A DNA stretch of 64,000 bases from Mycobacterium sp. ITM-2016-00317 (GTDB lineage: Bacteria > Actinomycetota > Actinomycetes > Mycobacteriales > Mycobacteriaceae): contig NZ_CP134399.1 of the NCBI RefSeq assembly GCF_002968295.1, positions 806,001-870,000 on the forward strand, written 5' to 3'. The stretch's first letter is position 1, and every line of letters starts with the position of its first letter. The notes beneath the pieces were generated by a model. The model was not told the origin of the DNA and searched no databases. It saw nothing but the letters and a program-made list of their open reading frames with translations. Below are positions 8,253-18,002 of this stretch, in pieces. The position numbers and the translations under genes were made by a program.

Positions 8253-9110
8253 GTGACAGCCTCGACCTATTCGCCCAGATTCCTGAAGCCGGTGCGGCGT
8301 CTCTACCACGGGACGACCGCGCCGATCATCCGGCTGGGCCACATGCTCGTCTTCTTCGGCCGCGCGCTGATCGGCATACCCGTCGCGGTGCGTCATTACC
8401 GCGCCGAGTTCGTCCGGCTGCTGTCGGACGTCGCCTGGGGCAACGGCTCTTTGGTCGTCGGCGGCGGAACCGCGGGCGTGGCCGTCGTGCTGGGCATCAC
8501 CGTCGGCGCTCTCGTCGGGATCGAGGGGTACAACTTCCTCGACCTGCTGGGCCTCGGGCCTGCGACCGGCGTCATCTCGTCGTTGGTGAACACCAGAGAA
8601 CTCGCCCCGATCGCCGCTTCGCTCGCGTTCGCCACCCAGGCCGGCTGCCGGTTCACCGCGCAGCTGGGTTCGATGCGCATCGCCGAGGAGATCGACGCGC
8701 TGGAATCCCTTGGCATCCGGCCTATTCCGTACCTGGTGACCACGCGCCTGATGGCCTCGGTGATCGCGGTCATCCCGCTCTACGTCGTCTGTCTGGCGGT
8801 CAGCTACCTGACCACCCAGATCGTGGTCCAGGTCATCAGCGGCGGAGCCACGGGCTCATACCTGCACTACTTCACGCTGATGCTGGCCGGGCAGGACATC
8901 CTGTACTCGGTGCTCAAGACGGTGATCTTCGTGTGGATCGCCTCGACGGTCCAGTGCTACTACGGGTTCTACGCCAGCGGCGGTCCGGTCGGGGTGGGCG
9001 TCGCTGCCGGACACGCCATGCGCGCCAGTATCACCGTCGTGATCATGGTGAACATGCTTCTCACGATGGCGCTGTGGTCCATCGACGCCGGCGCGAGGTT
9101 CGGGGGCTGA
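8253..9110 (+). CDS. yrbEB: MCE-locus permease YrbEB (MlaE family)
   Basis: The second permease, 285 residues, with the family block AEEIDALESLGIRPIPYLVT near residue 145 equivalent to the coupling helix of YrbEA. GTG at 8253 is chosen because it lies two bases after the yrbEA stop and matches the usual N-terminal length. Its stop TGA abuts the mceA start directly, indicating translational coupling. It should form a heterodimer with YrbEA. Confidence 0.92.
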   Translation: MTASTYSPRFLKPVRRLYHGTTAPIIRLGHMLVFFGRALIGIPVAVRHYRAEFVRLLSDVAWGNGSLVVGGGTAGVAVVLGITVGALVGIEGYNFLDLLGLGPATGVISSLVNTRELAPIAASLAFATQAGCRFTAQLGSMRIAEEIDALESLGIRPIPYLVTTRLMASVIAVIPLYVVCLAVSYLTTQIVVQVISGGATGSYLHYFTLMLAGQDILYSVLKTVIFVWIASTVQCYYGFYASGGPVGVGVAAGHAMRASITVVIMVNMLLTMALWSIDAGARFGG

Positions 9111-10679
9111 GTGGCGAATTCCTTTGAGCTGGACGGGCGCGGCCCCACTGATCGGCAGCTGCTGGGCAGTGGCGTCGCACTGCTGATCGTCGTGTCCCTC
9201 GTCACCGCCACGCTGTTGATCAAGTCGACCGGACGGCTGGAAACCGTGGTGCGAGTCGTCGCCGCCATGGTCAACGTCGGCGACGGACTGCCGCAGCGCT
9301 CCGACGTCAAGTACCACGGCGTGCTGGTCGGCGCGGTCACCGACGTCACACCCGCGGCTTACGGCGAACCCAACTTCGTGCACATCGACCTCAATCAGGA
9401 GTATGCGGCGTCGATTCCGGCGGGGGTGACCGCGCGGGTGGTGCCCAGCAACGTGTTCGCCGTGTCGTCGGTGCAACTCGTCGACCGGGCCGGGGGGCCG
9501 CCGATTCAGGCGGGCGCCGAGATTCCCGAAGACACCGAGCTGCCGACCGTGTTGTTCCAGACGACCATCAGCAAGCTGCGTGACGTCCTCGCCGCCACCG
9601 GCAGGGGCCGCGAGGATCGTACGATCGGCATTCTCGCCGCGGTCCAGGCTGCAACCGAAGGCCGGCGCACCGAGTTGCTCACCGGCGGTGCGCAATTGAA
9701 CAGAATGGTCGACGAGCTCGACCGCATCGTCGCCACAGATCCGGGACCGACCACCGTCTCCGCGCTGGTCGATGCGACGCGGGGACTTCAGCAGACCGCC
9801 CCGGACCTCGTCGACGCGCTGCATCAGGCGGTACAGCCCATGCGCACGCTCGTCGAACAGGACGCGCAACTCACCGCGCTCGTCAACGGCGGCGTGAACA
9901 CGGTGTCCACCACGCACACCGCACTGAGCAACCACACCGATCGCCTGGTCCGGATCACCTCCGAATTGACCCCTGTGATCGGCAGCCTCGCCGACACGTC
10001 GCGTCATTGGGTGCCTGCGTTCCTGAAGATGAACCAACTGTCGGGAAAGTTCTTCGACCAGGTGTGGATTCACGAACACGACATCGGCAACATGCGGGTG
10101 AACCTGTCGTTCACGCCGACGTACAGCTACACCCGAGCCGACTGCCCCCAGTACGCCGGGCTGAAGGGGCCGAGCTGCTTCACCGCCCCGCTGGTGCCGA
10201 CGCGCCCGGAATTGCCGGACGTGCTGCTGCCGCAGAACTATCGGCCGCCACCGGATCTCGCGCCGCCGCCCGGCACCGAGATCGGACCGAACGGGAACCT
10301 GGTCGCTGTGGGTCCGCCGCTGGTGAACCCGAATCCCAATCTGGCCGACCCTAATCCGCCGCTGCCGCCGTGGATGCCCCCGTCGCCGCCGGTGCCCGGC
10401 ACCGCCAGCCCCGGGCTGGTTCCCGTCCCTGCGCCTCCGGTGCCGCTGTCTCCGGCTGCGCCGGTCGCGCCGAAGCCGTGGGATCCGCCGCGGGCGCAGG
10501 CAGCCGCCCCTGCGTCCTTCGGAGGGAACGTAGGACCCGTTGGCAGTCAACACGAACGCGCCCAGCTCGGCGTGATCACCGGAGCGCCCGCGACGGTGGC
10601 GACCCAGCTGCTGCTCGGACCGGTCGCGCGCGGAACGACGGTGTCGGCGGCGGAAACCGCCAGCGAGGAGCCTCGATGA
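9111..10679 (+). CDS. mceA: MCE-family protein MceA
   Basis: A 522-residue Mce protein: one N-terminal signal-anchor helix (about residues 20-40), the MCE/MlaD beta-barrel domain (about 43-120, including VGDGLPQRSDVKYHGVLVG), a long helical needle-forming region, and a Pro-rich C-terminal tail (about 350-470) typical of MceA. It joins MceB-F in the hexameric periplasmic tube that carries lipids or sterols to the YrbE permease. GTG start directly after the yrbEB stop; the last bases overlap the mceB ATG. The imported lipid cannot be told from sequence. Confidence 0.92.
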   Translation: MANSFELDGRGPTDRQLLGSGVALLIVVSLVTATLLIKSTGRLETVVRVVAAMVNVGDGLPQRSDVKYHGVLVGAVTDVTPAAYGEPNFVHIDLNQEYAASIPAGVTARVVPSNVFAVSSVQLVDRAGGPPIQAGAEIPEDTELPTVLFQTTISKLRDVLAATGRGREDRTIGILAAVQAATEGRRTELLTGGAQLNRMVDELDRIVATDPGPTTVSALVDATRGLQQTAPDLVDALHQAVQPMRTLVEQDAQLTALVNGGVNTVSTTHTALSNHTDRLVRITSELTPVIGSLADTSRHWVPAFLKMNQLSGKFFDQVWIHEHDIGNMRVNLSFTPTYSYTRADCPQYAGLKGPSCFTAPLVPTRPELPDVLLPQNYRPPPDLAPPPGTEIGPNGNLVAVGPPLVNPNPNLADPNPPLPPWMPPSPPVPGTASPGLVPVPAPPVPLSPAAPVAPKPWDPPRAQAAAPASFGGNVGPVGSQHERAQLGVITGAPATVATQLLLGPVARGTTVSAAETASEEPR

Positions 10680-11731
10680 AGTACCGCGGTGCATTGGCAG
10701 GGCTTTCGATCTTCATGGTCGTCGCCATCGCGTTGACCTGGCTGGTGTACGTGACGCTGCGGCGCGACGTCGCGGGACCGACGGTGCCGTACGCGGCGAT
10801 GTTCACCGACGTGTTCGGCCTACGCGAAGGCGACGACGTGCGGATGGCCGGTGTCCGCGTCGGCCGCGTCGAAAAGATCGAGCTGCACGGCGATCTCGCC
10901 AAGGTGTCGTTCGTGGTGCAGAGCCAGCAGCAGCTGTTGGGCACCACCGTCGCATCGGTGACCTACCAGAACATCGTCGGTCAGCGGTATCTCGGTCTGT
11001 CGCTGGGCAAGACCGGCGATCCCGGCGCACTGCCCGCAGGCAGCACCATCCCCATCGAACGCTCCGATCCGTCATTCGACGTGACGACGCTGCTCAACGG
11101 TTACGAGCCGTTGTTCAGCGTGCTGAATCCCCGCGACGCCGACAACCTGACCAAAGGCGTCATCGAGTCGTTGCAGGGCGACGAGGCGTCGATCACCGCG
11201 CTCGTCGACCAGACATCGGTGTTGACGGAGTCGTTCGCCGGTCGCGACCAAGAACTCGGCACGGTGATCACCGATCTGAACACGGTGATGGGCAACCTGG
11301 CCCAGCACAACGACAGCTTGGATCAGGTGCTCACCCAGGTGCAGTCGACGGTGGCGACGTTCGACCGCCGCCGCCCGGAACTGGTGGAGGCGACAGGATC
11401 GATGGCCCGGGTGGTACGGCAGCTGTCGGATATCACCGATCAGGTGTATCCGTCGCTGAACCAGCTGGTCGAGCGGGAACCCGGGTTCGCCCAGCACCTG
11501 GTCAGCATCGAACCGCAGTTGGCGTTCACGGGGGCCAACCTGCCGTTGCTGCTCAAGGGATTCGCCAGGATCACCAGCGAAGGGGCATACGCCAACGCGT
11601 ACGCGTGTGACCTCAATGCCACCGGCTTCTTCCCCGGACTCAACGACGTCACGCCGATCATCGTCGATGCCGCGACCCCCGGCAACGACGCCAGGTATTC
11701 GCCGAAGTGCAGGAACATGGCCAATGGCTAG
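10676..11731 (+). CDS. mceB: MCE-family protein MceB
   Basis: A 351-residue Mce subunit with an N-terminal membrane anchor (LSIFMVVAIALTWLVYV), the MCE domain (about residues 40-115, containing MAGVRVGRVEKIELHGD) and the helical CHAD-like C-terminal part ending in SEGAYANAYACDLN and conserved cysteines. The ATG at 10676 overlaps the mceA stop as ATGA, and the stop overlaps the start of mceC by eight bases, both signs of tight operon coupling. Confidence 0.92.
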   Translation: MKYRGALAGLSIFMVVAIALTWLVYVTLRRDVAGPTVPYAAMFTDVFGLREGDDVRMAGVRVGRVEKIELHGDLAKVSFVVQSQQQLLGTTVASVTYQNIVGQRYLGLSLGKTGDPGALPAGSTIPIERSDPSFDVTTLLNGYEPLFSVLNPRDADNLTKGVIESLQGDEASITALVDQTSVLTESFAGRDQELGTVITDLNTVMGNLAQHNDSLDQVLTQVQSTVATFDRRRPELVEATGSMARVVRQLSDITDQVYPSLNQLVEREPGFAQHLVSIEPQLAFTGANLPLLLKGFARITSEGAYANAYACDLNATGFFPGLNDVTPIIVDAATPGNDARYSPKCRNMANG

Positions 11732-12779
11732 ATCGAGTAGGACGTCGAAGAAGAACCGTTCACGGCGGCGGCCTCTCGAGGACCGCAACAAGGTGTGGCT
11801 CGGGACCGTCGCCGTCGGCGTCGTGGTGGTGCTGATCGGGGCCCTTCTGTTGGTGCAGGCCGCCGACGTGGGGTACCGCAAGGTCACCGCGCAGTTCCTG
11901 CAGGCCGCGGCGCTACGGCCGGGAAACCCGGTCACCGTCGCCGGGATCCCGGTCGGCGAGGTGCTGAGCATGGAACTGGCCGGCGATCACGTGGAGGCCG
12001 AACTCACGGTCCGCAACGACGTCGCTCTCGGCGAGGACTCCCGGGCCGTCATCAAGGTCACGACGATCCTCGGGTCGCGGTACCTGGCCCTTCAGCCTGC
12101 CGGTGAGGGCTCGCTGCCCGACGACACGCTCGACCTGTCCCACACGGAGGTCCCCTACGACCTTCAGGAAGCCCTGACCGACGTGACAACCACCTTCGAA
12201 CAGGTCGATTCCGACAAGTTCGCCGAGACGTTGGACATCCTCGGCAGGCAGCTGCAAGGGCTGCCGCCGGTGGTCCCGCAGGCGATGGCCAATACCCACA
12301 CACTGGCGACGATCATCGCCGAGCGCCGCGACCAACTGGGGTCACTACTGGAGACCACCGAGGTGGTCAGCAGCACGCTGCGGCGCCAGCAGGCGAACAT
12401 CGCCAGCATGGTCCGCCAGGGCAACGATCTGGTCGGGGAGTTCGTGATGCGGCGGGCATCCTTCCACGCGTTGATGGATTCGATCACCAATCTCGTTCAG
12501 ACACTGAGCGATATCATCATCGATGACCGCCCGGAGCTGGAAGCGCTGCTGGTCAATGTCCGCGAACTCTCCGACATGCTGGCCCAGCACGACGATCTGG
12601 TCCGGAGCATCCTGCAATCGGGACCGCTGGCCCTGCGCGGGTTGGCCAACGCCACCGGCAACGGTAATGCCGTCGACTTCAACGCCGCCAACGGACTTGC
12701 GGTGGATTCATGGATGTGCGCCATCAGCGGCCGCGCCAAACAGTTGGGCATGATCGAGTACTTCCAGGACTGCAAATGA
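11724..12779 (+). CDS. mceC: MCE-family protein MceC
   Basis: A 351-residue Mce subunit. A basic N-terminus (SRTSKKNRSRRRPLEDR) precedes the anchor helix, then the MCE domain (VTAQFLQAAALRPGNPVTVA, VAGIPVGEVLSMEL), the helical segment, and a short C-terminus ending with Cys residues in WMCAISGRAK and YFQDCK. The start overlaps the mceB stop; the stop overlaps the mceD ATG as ATGA. Confidence 0.92.
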   Translation: MARSSRTSKKNRSRRRPLEDRNKVWLGTVAVGVVVVLIGALLLVQAADVGYRKVTAQFLQAAALRPGNPVTVAGIPVGEVLSMELAGDHVEAELTVRNDVALGEDSRAVIKVTTILGSRYLALQPAGEGSLPDDTLDLSHTEVPYDLQEALTDVTTTFEQVDSDKFAETLDILGRQLQGLPPVVPQAMANTHTLATIIAERRDQLGSLLETTEVVSSTLRRQQANIASMVRQGNDLVGEFVMRRASFHALMDSITNLVQTLSDIIIDDRPELEALLVNVRELSDMLAQHDDLVRSILQSGPLALRGLANATGNGNAVDFNAANGLAVDSWMCAISGRAKQLGMIEYFQDCK

Positions 12780-13894
12780 CGAGCGCCAGGAAGAAGTTGG
12801 CGGTGCTGATCGCGGCGGTCCTTGCTGTTGTCGTGGTGGCGGCCGCCGTCGGGTGGTCCTATCTGGGCGACGAACTCGATACCATCTCGGTCACCGCTCA
12901 GTTCGACAGCGCAGCCGGCCTCTACGAGGGCAATACGGTTGCGGTGCTGGGGATGCCGGTGGGCAAGGTCACCAAGATCGTTCCCAAGGGCGGCTATGTG
13001 GAGGTCGACTTCACCGTGGACGGCGACGTGCGGGTCCCGGCCGATGTCCAGGCGGTGACGATCTCCAACTCGATCCTGACCGATCGGCAGATCGAGCTGA
13101 CCCCGCCGTACCGCGACGGGCCGACGTTGCAGAACCACGACACAATCGGGCTGAACCGCACCAGGACCCCGGTGGAGTTCGCCAGAGTGCTCGACGTGCT
13201 CGACAAGCTGTCGACCTCACTGCGCGGAGACGGCAAGGGCGCCGGCCCGATCGGCTCCGTCGTCGACGCCAGTGCAGCCATCGCCGACGGCAACGGTCAA
13301 CAGATCAAGGATGCGCTGGGGGAACTGTCGAATGCCCTGCGACTGAGCTCCGATCGTGGCGCGGTGACCCGCGATCAGCTCACCGCGATCATCAGAAACG
13401 TCAGCACGCTGTTCGAGGCGGCCGCCGACAACGACTCCACGTTGCGGGAATTCGGCTCGACCGTCCGGCAACTCAGTCAGGTGCTGGCCGACGAGAACTT
13501 CGGCACCGGGACTACGGGGAGCAGGATCAACGACGTGGTCAACCAGTTGGGCGAGGTTCTCGACACCCACCGGGACGCGATCAAGCAGATCGTCGCCAAC
13601 GGCGACACGGCGCTGACCACGACGGTGGAGCATCGGCGCGATCTCGCCGAGTTCCTCGATCTGGCGCCGTTGACGCTGGACAACATCTACAACGCGATCG
13701 ACCGGACCAACGGGGCCCTTCGGGTCCATGTCCTCACCGACAAAGTGCTCTTCGAAACACAAGCGGTCAAAGAGGTGTGCAACATGATGGGACTGCGCCA
13801 ACTAGGGTGCAGTACCGGCACATTGCAGGATTTCGGACCTGACTTCGGATTGAGTTACGTCCTGGACGGACTTGCGGCGATGGGGCAGAAGTGA
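12776..13894 (+). CDS. mceD: MCE-family protein MceD
   Basis: A 372-residue Mce subunit with an N-terminal hydrophobic anchor rich in Ala and Val (residues about 7-27), the MCE domain (about 37-115, with VAVLGMPVGKVTKIVPKGGY) and a helical C-terminal region with the conserved EVCNMMGLRQLGCST. ATG at 12776 overlaps the mceC stop. The stop at 13892-13894 overlaps the mceE start. Confidence 0.92.
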   Translation: MTSARKKLAVLIAAVLAVVVVAAAVGWSYLGDELDTISVTAQFDSAAGLYEGNTVAVLGMPVGKVTKIVPKGGYVEVDFTVDGDVRVPADVQAVTISNSILTDRQIELTPPYRDGPTLQNHDTIGLNRTRTPVEFARVLDVLDKLSTSLRGDGKGAGPIGSVVDASAAIADGNGQQIKDALGELSNALRLSSDRGAVTRDQLTAIIRNVSTLFEAAADNDSTLREFGSTVRQLSQVLADENFGTGTTGSRINDVVNQLGEVLDTHRDAIKQIVANGDTALTTTVEHRRDLAEFLDLAPLTLDNIYNAIDRTNGALRVHVLTDKVLFETQAVKEVCNMMGLRQLGCSTGTLQDFGPDFGLSYVLDGLAAMGQK

Positions 13895-15255
13895 TGGCCG
13901 GCCGGGTGAAATCCGTGGTGGCGGCCGCCATGGTCAGCAGCCTGTCGCTGTCCGCCTGCGCCTCAGAGGGTTTGGCGGCCCTGCCGCTGCCCGCTCCCGG
14001 TGGCGGTTCCGGTGGCTACACGCTGAATGCAGTGTTCTCCAACGCGCTCAATCTGCCTGCAATGGCGAAGGTCAGACTGGCCGGGGCCGACATCGGCCAG
14101 CTGGAGTCGATAGAGGCGCGCAACTACACCGCGGTGACGACGTTGCGGATCAGAGACGGAGTGCAACTGCCGAAGGGCAGTACCGCCGAACTGCGGTCGG
14201 CGACGCCGCTGGGGGACGTGTTCGTGTCGATCAGGCCGCCCGGCCCTGCCGGTCCCGGGACCCCGCTGCTCGGCGACGGTGACACCATTCCCATCGACTC
14301 CACCACGGCCGCAGCCACCGTCGAGTCGGTGCTGAGCTCCGCGGCGATCCTCGTCAACGGCGGTGCGGTGCGCAACTTCACCAACATCATCAACGGCCTC
14401 GGCCGCGCGACCGGCGATCAGGGCCAGGCATTCGGCGATCTCATCCGTAAGACGAACAGCACCCTGGGAAAGCTCAACGCCCGTTCCGACGAGATCTCGA
14501 CAGCGCTGTCCGAGACGTCACGGCTGGCACAGCAGCTCAACGCCAAGAATGAGGCGCTGGGGGAGGTGATGGACGCCGCGGGCCCTGCGACCGACACGTT
14601 GGCCGCCCACACCAACCAGATCGCCGATCTGGTGCTGCAAATCGGGGACACCGGAGACCAGCTGCGGAAGTTCCCGTCGATCGCCGGCACCGACACCAGC
14701 GGTCGAAGCGTCATCGCCGACGCGAACACGATCGCCGGTGCGTGGAACGACGTGGTGCTGACCCCCGACGCGACGCTCTTCGCGCTCAACCGGTTGATGC
14801 CGCCCTTCATCAAGTCCACGACCAGCAACGCGATCGCGGTGCGTGCCAGCATCGACCGGCTGATCCTCGGATCGATTCCCGATATCGGGTTCACCGGAGA
14901 CACCGGCCTGCACGGACCCAAGCGCTACAACTGGCACCAGCTCGTCGGGTCGCTGCAGTTCACACTCTTCCGCCTGCAGGAGCGGCTGGTGGGCAAGGGA
15001 ACCGGAGTGCCGCAGCTGCAAGTCATTCCGAGCCCGACGGAGCCGGGGCAGATCATCACCGTTCCGGGGGGTGCCGCGGCGCCGCCCCCGCCATCTCCGC
15101 CGGGCGCGATACCGCAGCCGCCACCGGCATCGGTGTGGACCCCGCCGCCGACCCAGGCGTCACAAGCGCCCCCGGGACCGGGGCTGCCGGCGCCCCCGCC
15201 GCCGCGGCCTGCGCCTGCTCCCGGGCCGTTGCTGCCTGCCGAGGTACCACGATGA
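13894..15255 (+). CDS. mceE: MCE-family lipoprotein MceE (LprK-like)
   Basis: A 453-residue Mce subunit that is a lipoprotein: the N-terminus has a signal peptide ending in the lipobox LSAC, so Cys (about residue 23) should be lipid-modified, as in the LprK/MceE subunits of other mce operons. The MCE domain follows (YTLNAVFSNALNLPAMAKVR and LAGADIGQLESIEA), then helices and a Pro-rich tail of about 50 residues. Two starts are possible, GTG 13891 and ATG 13894, differing by one residue; the ATG is used. Confidence 0.92.
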   Translation: MAGRVKSVVAAAMVSSLSLSACASEGLAALPLPAPGGGSGGYTLNAVFSNALNLPAMAKVRLAGADIGQLESIEARNYTAVTTLRIRDGVQLPKGSTAELRSATPLGDVFVSIRPPGPAGPGTPLLGDGDTIPIDSTTAAATVESVLSSAAILVNGGAVRNFTNIINGLGRATGDQGQAFGDLIRKTNSTLGKLNARSDEISTALSETSRLAQQLNAKNEALGEVMDAAGPATDTLAAHTNQIADLVLQIGDTGDQLRKFPSIAGTDTSGRSVIADANTIAGAWNDVVLTPDATLFALNRLMPPFIKSTTSNAIAVRASIDRLILGSIPDIGFTGDTGLHGPKRYNWHQLVGSLQFTLFRLQERLVGKGTGVPQLQVIPSPTEPGQIITVPGGAAAPPPPSPPGAIPQPPPASVWTPPPTQASQAPPGPGLPAPPPPRPAPAPGPLLPAEVPR

Positions 15256-16502
15256 TCGGCGCCGTGGCCGACCGCACCGTCCGGATCGTCCGGGCGGGCC
15301 ACCGGCGTCGCGCCTGGCTGTCGGCAGGCGCACTGGTCCTCACGTTCGTCGTCGCGGCGGCGTATCTGTTCCTCGGCGCGTTGCAGGTCAACCCGCTCGG
15401 GTCGAGCTACCGCGTGACAGTGGCGCTGCCGGCCTCGGCGGGTCTGCTGCCGAATCAGAACGTCACGATGCGCGGTGTGCCGATCGGCAAGGTCGAACGT
15501 CTCGACATCACGCCTGCCGGGGTGAACGCCGTGGTGACGGTCGATTCGACGGTGGCGGTGCCGGCGGCGAGCGAGGTCCGGGTGTCTGGGCTGTCGCCGG
15601 CCGGCGAGCAGTACATCGACTTCGTCGCCGACAGCGATGCGGGCCCCTATCTCGGCGACGGAAGTGTGGTTTCCCAGGAGAACTCGACCATTCCGGTGAG
15701 CCTGGCCGACCTGCTCGCGAACGCCGACGGCGCGCTGAGGCAGGTGGACCCCGCCAAACTCGAGCTGATCAAGAAGGAGCTCAGCATGAGTGAGGCGGGC
15801 CCGGAGAAGCTCGCCGACATCATCGACGGCGGCACGTTCCTGCTGTCGACACTGGATTCGGTGCTGCCCGAGACCTCCACGATGCTGCGCACCAGCCGGG
15901 TGGTGCTCACCCTTGCGGCTGACAAGAACGCCGGTATCGAGGTCGCCTCGGCGAATCTGGACGGGACGTTCCAGGGCGTGAACCGGATGCGAGAGGGCTT
16001 CCGCAGGCTGACCGAGCGGACGCCGGGCACGTTGACGTCGGTCGACAATCTGTTCGCCGACAACTCCGAGACGATGGTCCAATTGCTGGGGAGCCTGACC
16101 ACCACCTCGCAGCTGCTCTACCTGAGGGTTCCGGCACTGCACGCGTTGTTCCCGGACTACCGCACGTCGGTCCTGGATGCCATCGGCAGCGTGATGCACG
16201 ACAACGGGCTGTGGGCGACCGGCGACATCTACCCGCGCTACACCTGCGAGTACGGCACGCCTCGGCGGGCACCGTCGTCGGCGGACTATCCGGAGCCGTA
16301 CATGTACACCTACTGCCGCGACGACCATCCCGGCGTACTCGTCCGTGGGGCGAAGAACGCGCCGCGTCCGGCGGGCGATGACGGCGCCGGTCCGCCCGCG
16401 GGAGCGGATCTCGGTCGACAGACCGATCCAACCCCGAAGGGGCGCTACACGATTCCGACGCCCTACGGCGGCCCAACGCTACCCATCGAGCCGCCCCGCT
16501 GA
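15252..16502 (+). CDS. mceF: MCE-family protein MceF
   Basis: A 416-residue Mce subunit: anchor helix near residues 20-42, MCE domain (about 50-130, with MRGVPIGKVERLDITPAG), helical part, and a C-terminal region rich in Tyr/Cys (YPRYTCEYGTPRR) and Pro as in other MceF proteins. ATG at 15252 overlaps the mceE stop (ATGA). It completes the six-gene mce set; the next gene follows after 26 bp and appears to be in the same transcript. Confidence 0.92.
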   Translation: MIGAVADRTVRIVRAGHRRRAWLSAGALVLTFVVAAAYLFLGALQVNPLGSSYRVTVALPASAGLLPNQNVTMRGVPIGKVERLDITPAGVNAVVTVDSTVAVPAASEVRVSGLSPAGEQYIDFVADSDAGPYLGDGSVVSQENSTIPVSLADLLANADGALRQVDPAKLELIKKELSMSEAGPEKLADIIDGGTFLLSTLDSVLPETSTMLRTSRVVLTLAADKNAGIEVASANLDGTFQGVNRMREGFRRLTERTPGTLTSVDNLFADNSETMVQLLGSLTTTSQLLYLRVPALHALFPDYRTSVLDAIGSVMHDNGLWATGDIYPRYTCEYGTPRRAPSSADYPEPYMYTYCRDDHPGVLVRGAKNAPRPAGDDGAGPPAGADLGRQTDPTPKGRYTIPTPYGGPTLPIEPPR

Positions 16503-16528
16503 CCCGAGCACGTCGCTAGGAGATGATG

Positions 16529-17194
16529 ATGTCCGTGAGCACCGACGACGACAAGGCCGCCGCCGAGAAGCCCGACGGCGGAGACGTCCCAGAGGGATCC
16601 GACGCTGCTGTTGCCGAGTCGGCGGGTACCGAGGCCGACACGGCCGCTGACACCGCTGACACCGAGGCCGCTGACACCGATGCCGGCGGGGACGACGACC
16701 GACCCACCGCACGCAAGTGGCGTCGTCCCGTGCTGCCGGGCGCGCTGGCCGCGGCGTTCGTGGTGCTGCTCGCGGCAGTGGGCTTCCTGGGCTGGAAGCT
16801 GTGGCAGGACGATCAGGTGACCCGTGCAGGTGAGCAGGCGCAGGCCACCGCGGTCCAGTATGCGCAGATTCTGACGAGCATCGATTCGGCGAAGGTCGAC
16901 GAGAACTTCGACGCGGTGCTCGACGGAGCGACCGGTGAGTTCAAGGACATGTACTCCAAATCCAGCGTGGAACTGCGTCAGCTGCTCATCGACAACAAGG
17001 CGGCCGCGCACGGCGTCGTCGTCGAGTCGGCCGTGCAATCGGCGTCCAAGGACAAGGTCGTGGTGCTGTTGTTCGTCGACCAGTCGGTGTCCAATTCCGC
17101 GGTCCCCGATCCGCGCATCGACCGCAGCCGTATCAAAATGACCATGGAGAACGTCGACGGACGTTGGCGCGCGAGCAAAGTCGAACTCCCGTAA
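16529..17194 (+). CDS. Mce-associated membrane protein (Mas)
   Basis: A 221-residue protein with an acidic, Ala/Asp/Thr-rich cytoplasmic N-terminus (about 60 residues), one transmembrane helix (AAAFVVLLAAVGFLGWKLW) and an extracytoplasmic NTF2/SnoaL-like Mas domain. Mas proteins accompany mce operons and stabilise or assist the Mce complex. Three ATG codons in a row occur at 16523, 16526 and 16529; AGGAG at 16518-16522 touches the first, so the third, with six-base spacing, is preferred. Confidence 0.85.
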   Translation: MSVSTDDDKAAAEKPDGGDVPEGSDAAVAESAGTEADTAADTADTEAADTDAGGDDDRPTARKWRRPVLPGALAAAFVVLLAAVGFLGWKLWQDDQVTRAGEQAQATAVQYAQILTSIDSAKVDENFDAVLDGATGEFKDMYSKSSVELRQLLIDNKAAAHGVVVESAVQSASKDKVVVLLFVDQSVSNSAVPDPRIDRSRIKMTMENVDGRWRASKVELP

Positions 17195-18000
17195 TGATGC
17201 GCCGGTTCATTCGCAGTAGTGCGGTCGCTGTGGTGGTGGCGGCCGCGTTGGCCACCGCATCGCCCGTGTCGGCGTCAGCACCCTCGTTCTGTGATGAGCT
17301 GGGCGGTCAGTGGGACGGGCAATTCTGTACGACATCGGTGGTGTCGGAACGCAAGGCGGTCCGAAACATCAAGATGGCGCTGCCCGGGGATCTCGTGGAG
17401 AACCCCGTAATTCGCGAGTATCTCACCAACCTGATGAACAACTGGCGCAATGCGGCGACGAAGATGGTTCAGAACAGCTTCGGAGAGCAGCAGTTCCAGA
17501 TCTTTCAGCATGGCGAGGCGATGACGGCCGTCTTCCACGAGATGTACTCGGGTACGGTCGGCACCGACGCCCTGGCGCATCCGAATGCGCCCATCGTCAG
17601 CGACGCCTACCGCACCTTCACCTTCGCCGGCGGGCGGCAGTTGCAACTGGCCGATCTGTTCAAACCTGGCGTCGACCACCTGGCCGAGATCCCGCGCCTG
17701 GGTGCGCCATTCATCGTCGCTGCCCTCGATGCCGCACCGCCGCAGCACCAGCCCGGCGCCTATCCGTTCACCCCGGACCGCTGGACCCCGGACAAGGTGT
17801 ACTCCGGCGCGTACAAGGCCTGGGCGCTGACACCCGGGGAACTCGTCATCTACATGCCGGATTATCCGGTCGGACGGGATTCCCCGACCAATTTCACCCC
17901 GGGGCTCATGCAGTGGTCGATGGACGGTGGGACGGTGCAGGCCCACATACCGCTTTCGGCGTTGGCGCCGGTACTTCGCCCCGAGTTCGGCGGCGGGTAG
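17194..18000 (+). CDS. Secreted RsiV/DUF3298-like protein in mce operon
   Basis: A 268-residue exported protein with a classical signal peptide (MMRRFIRSSAVAVVVAAALA, then ATASPVSASA). The mature part starts with a small Cys-containing segment (CDELGGQWDGQFC, probably a disulfide) and contains SDAYRTFTFAGGRQLQLADL, typical of the DUF3298/RsiV-type lysozyme-sensor fold also found in secreted mycobacterial proteins. ATG at 17194 overlaps the stop of the Mas gene, so it is translationally coupled to the mce operon. Its role there is unknown. Confidence 0.75.
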   Translation: MMRRFIRSSAVAVVVAAALATASPVSASAPSFCDELGGQWDGQFCTTSVVSERKAVRNIKMALPGDLVENPVIREYLTNLMNNWRNAATKMVQNSFGEQQFQIFQHGEAMTAVFHEMYSGTVGTDALAHPNAPIVSDAYRTFTFAGGRQLQLADLFKPGVDHLAEIPRLGAPFIVAALDAAPPQHQPGAYPFTPDRWTPDKVYSGAYKAWALTPGELVIYMPDYPVGRDSPTNFTPGLMQWSMDGGTVQAHIPLSALAPVLRPEFGGG

Positions 18001-18002
18001 CC

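Noticed and set aside
8856..10694. 612-residue open frame on the minus strand
   Set aside because: It is the antisense of yrbEB and mceA; the sequence is low-complexity His/Arg/Gly-rich text typical of shadow frames in GC-rich DNA.
14925..16328. 467-residue open frame on the minus strand
   Set aside because: Antisense to mceE and mceF; no recognisable domain.
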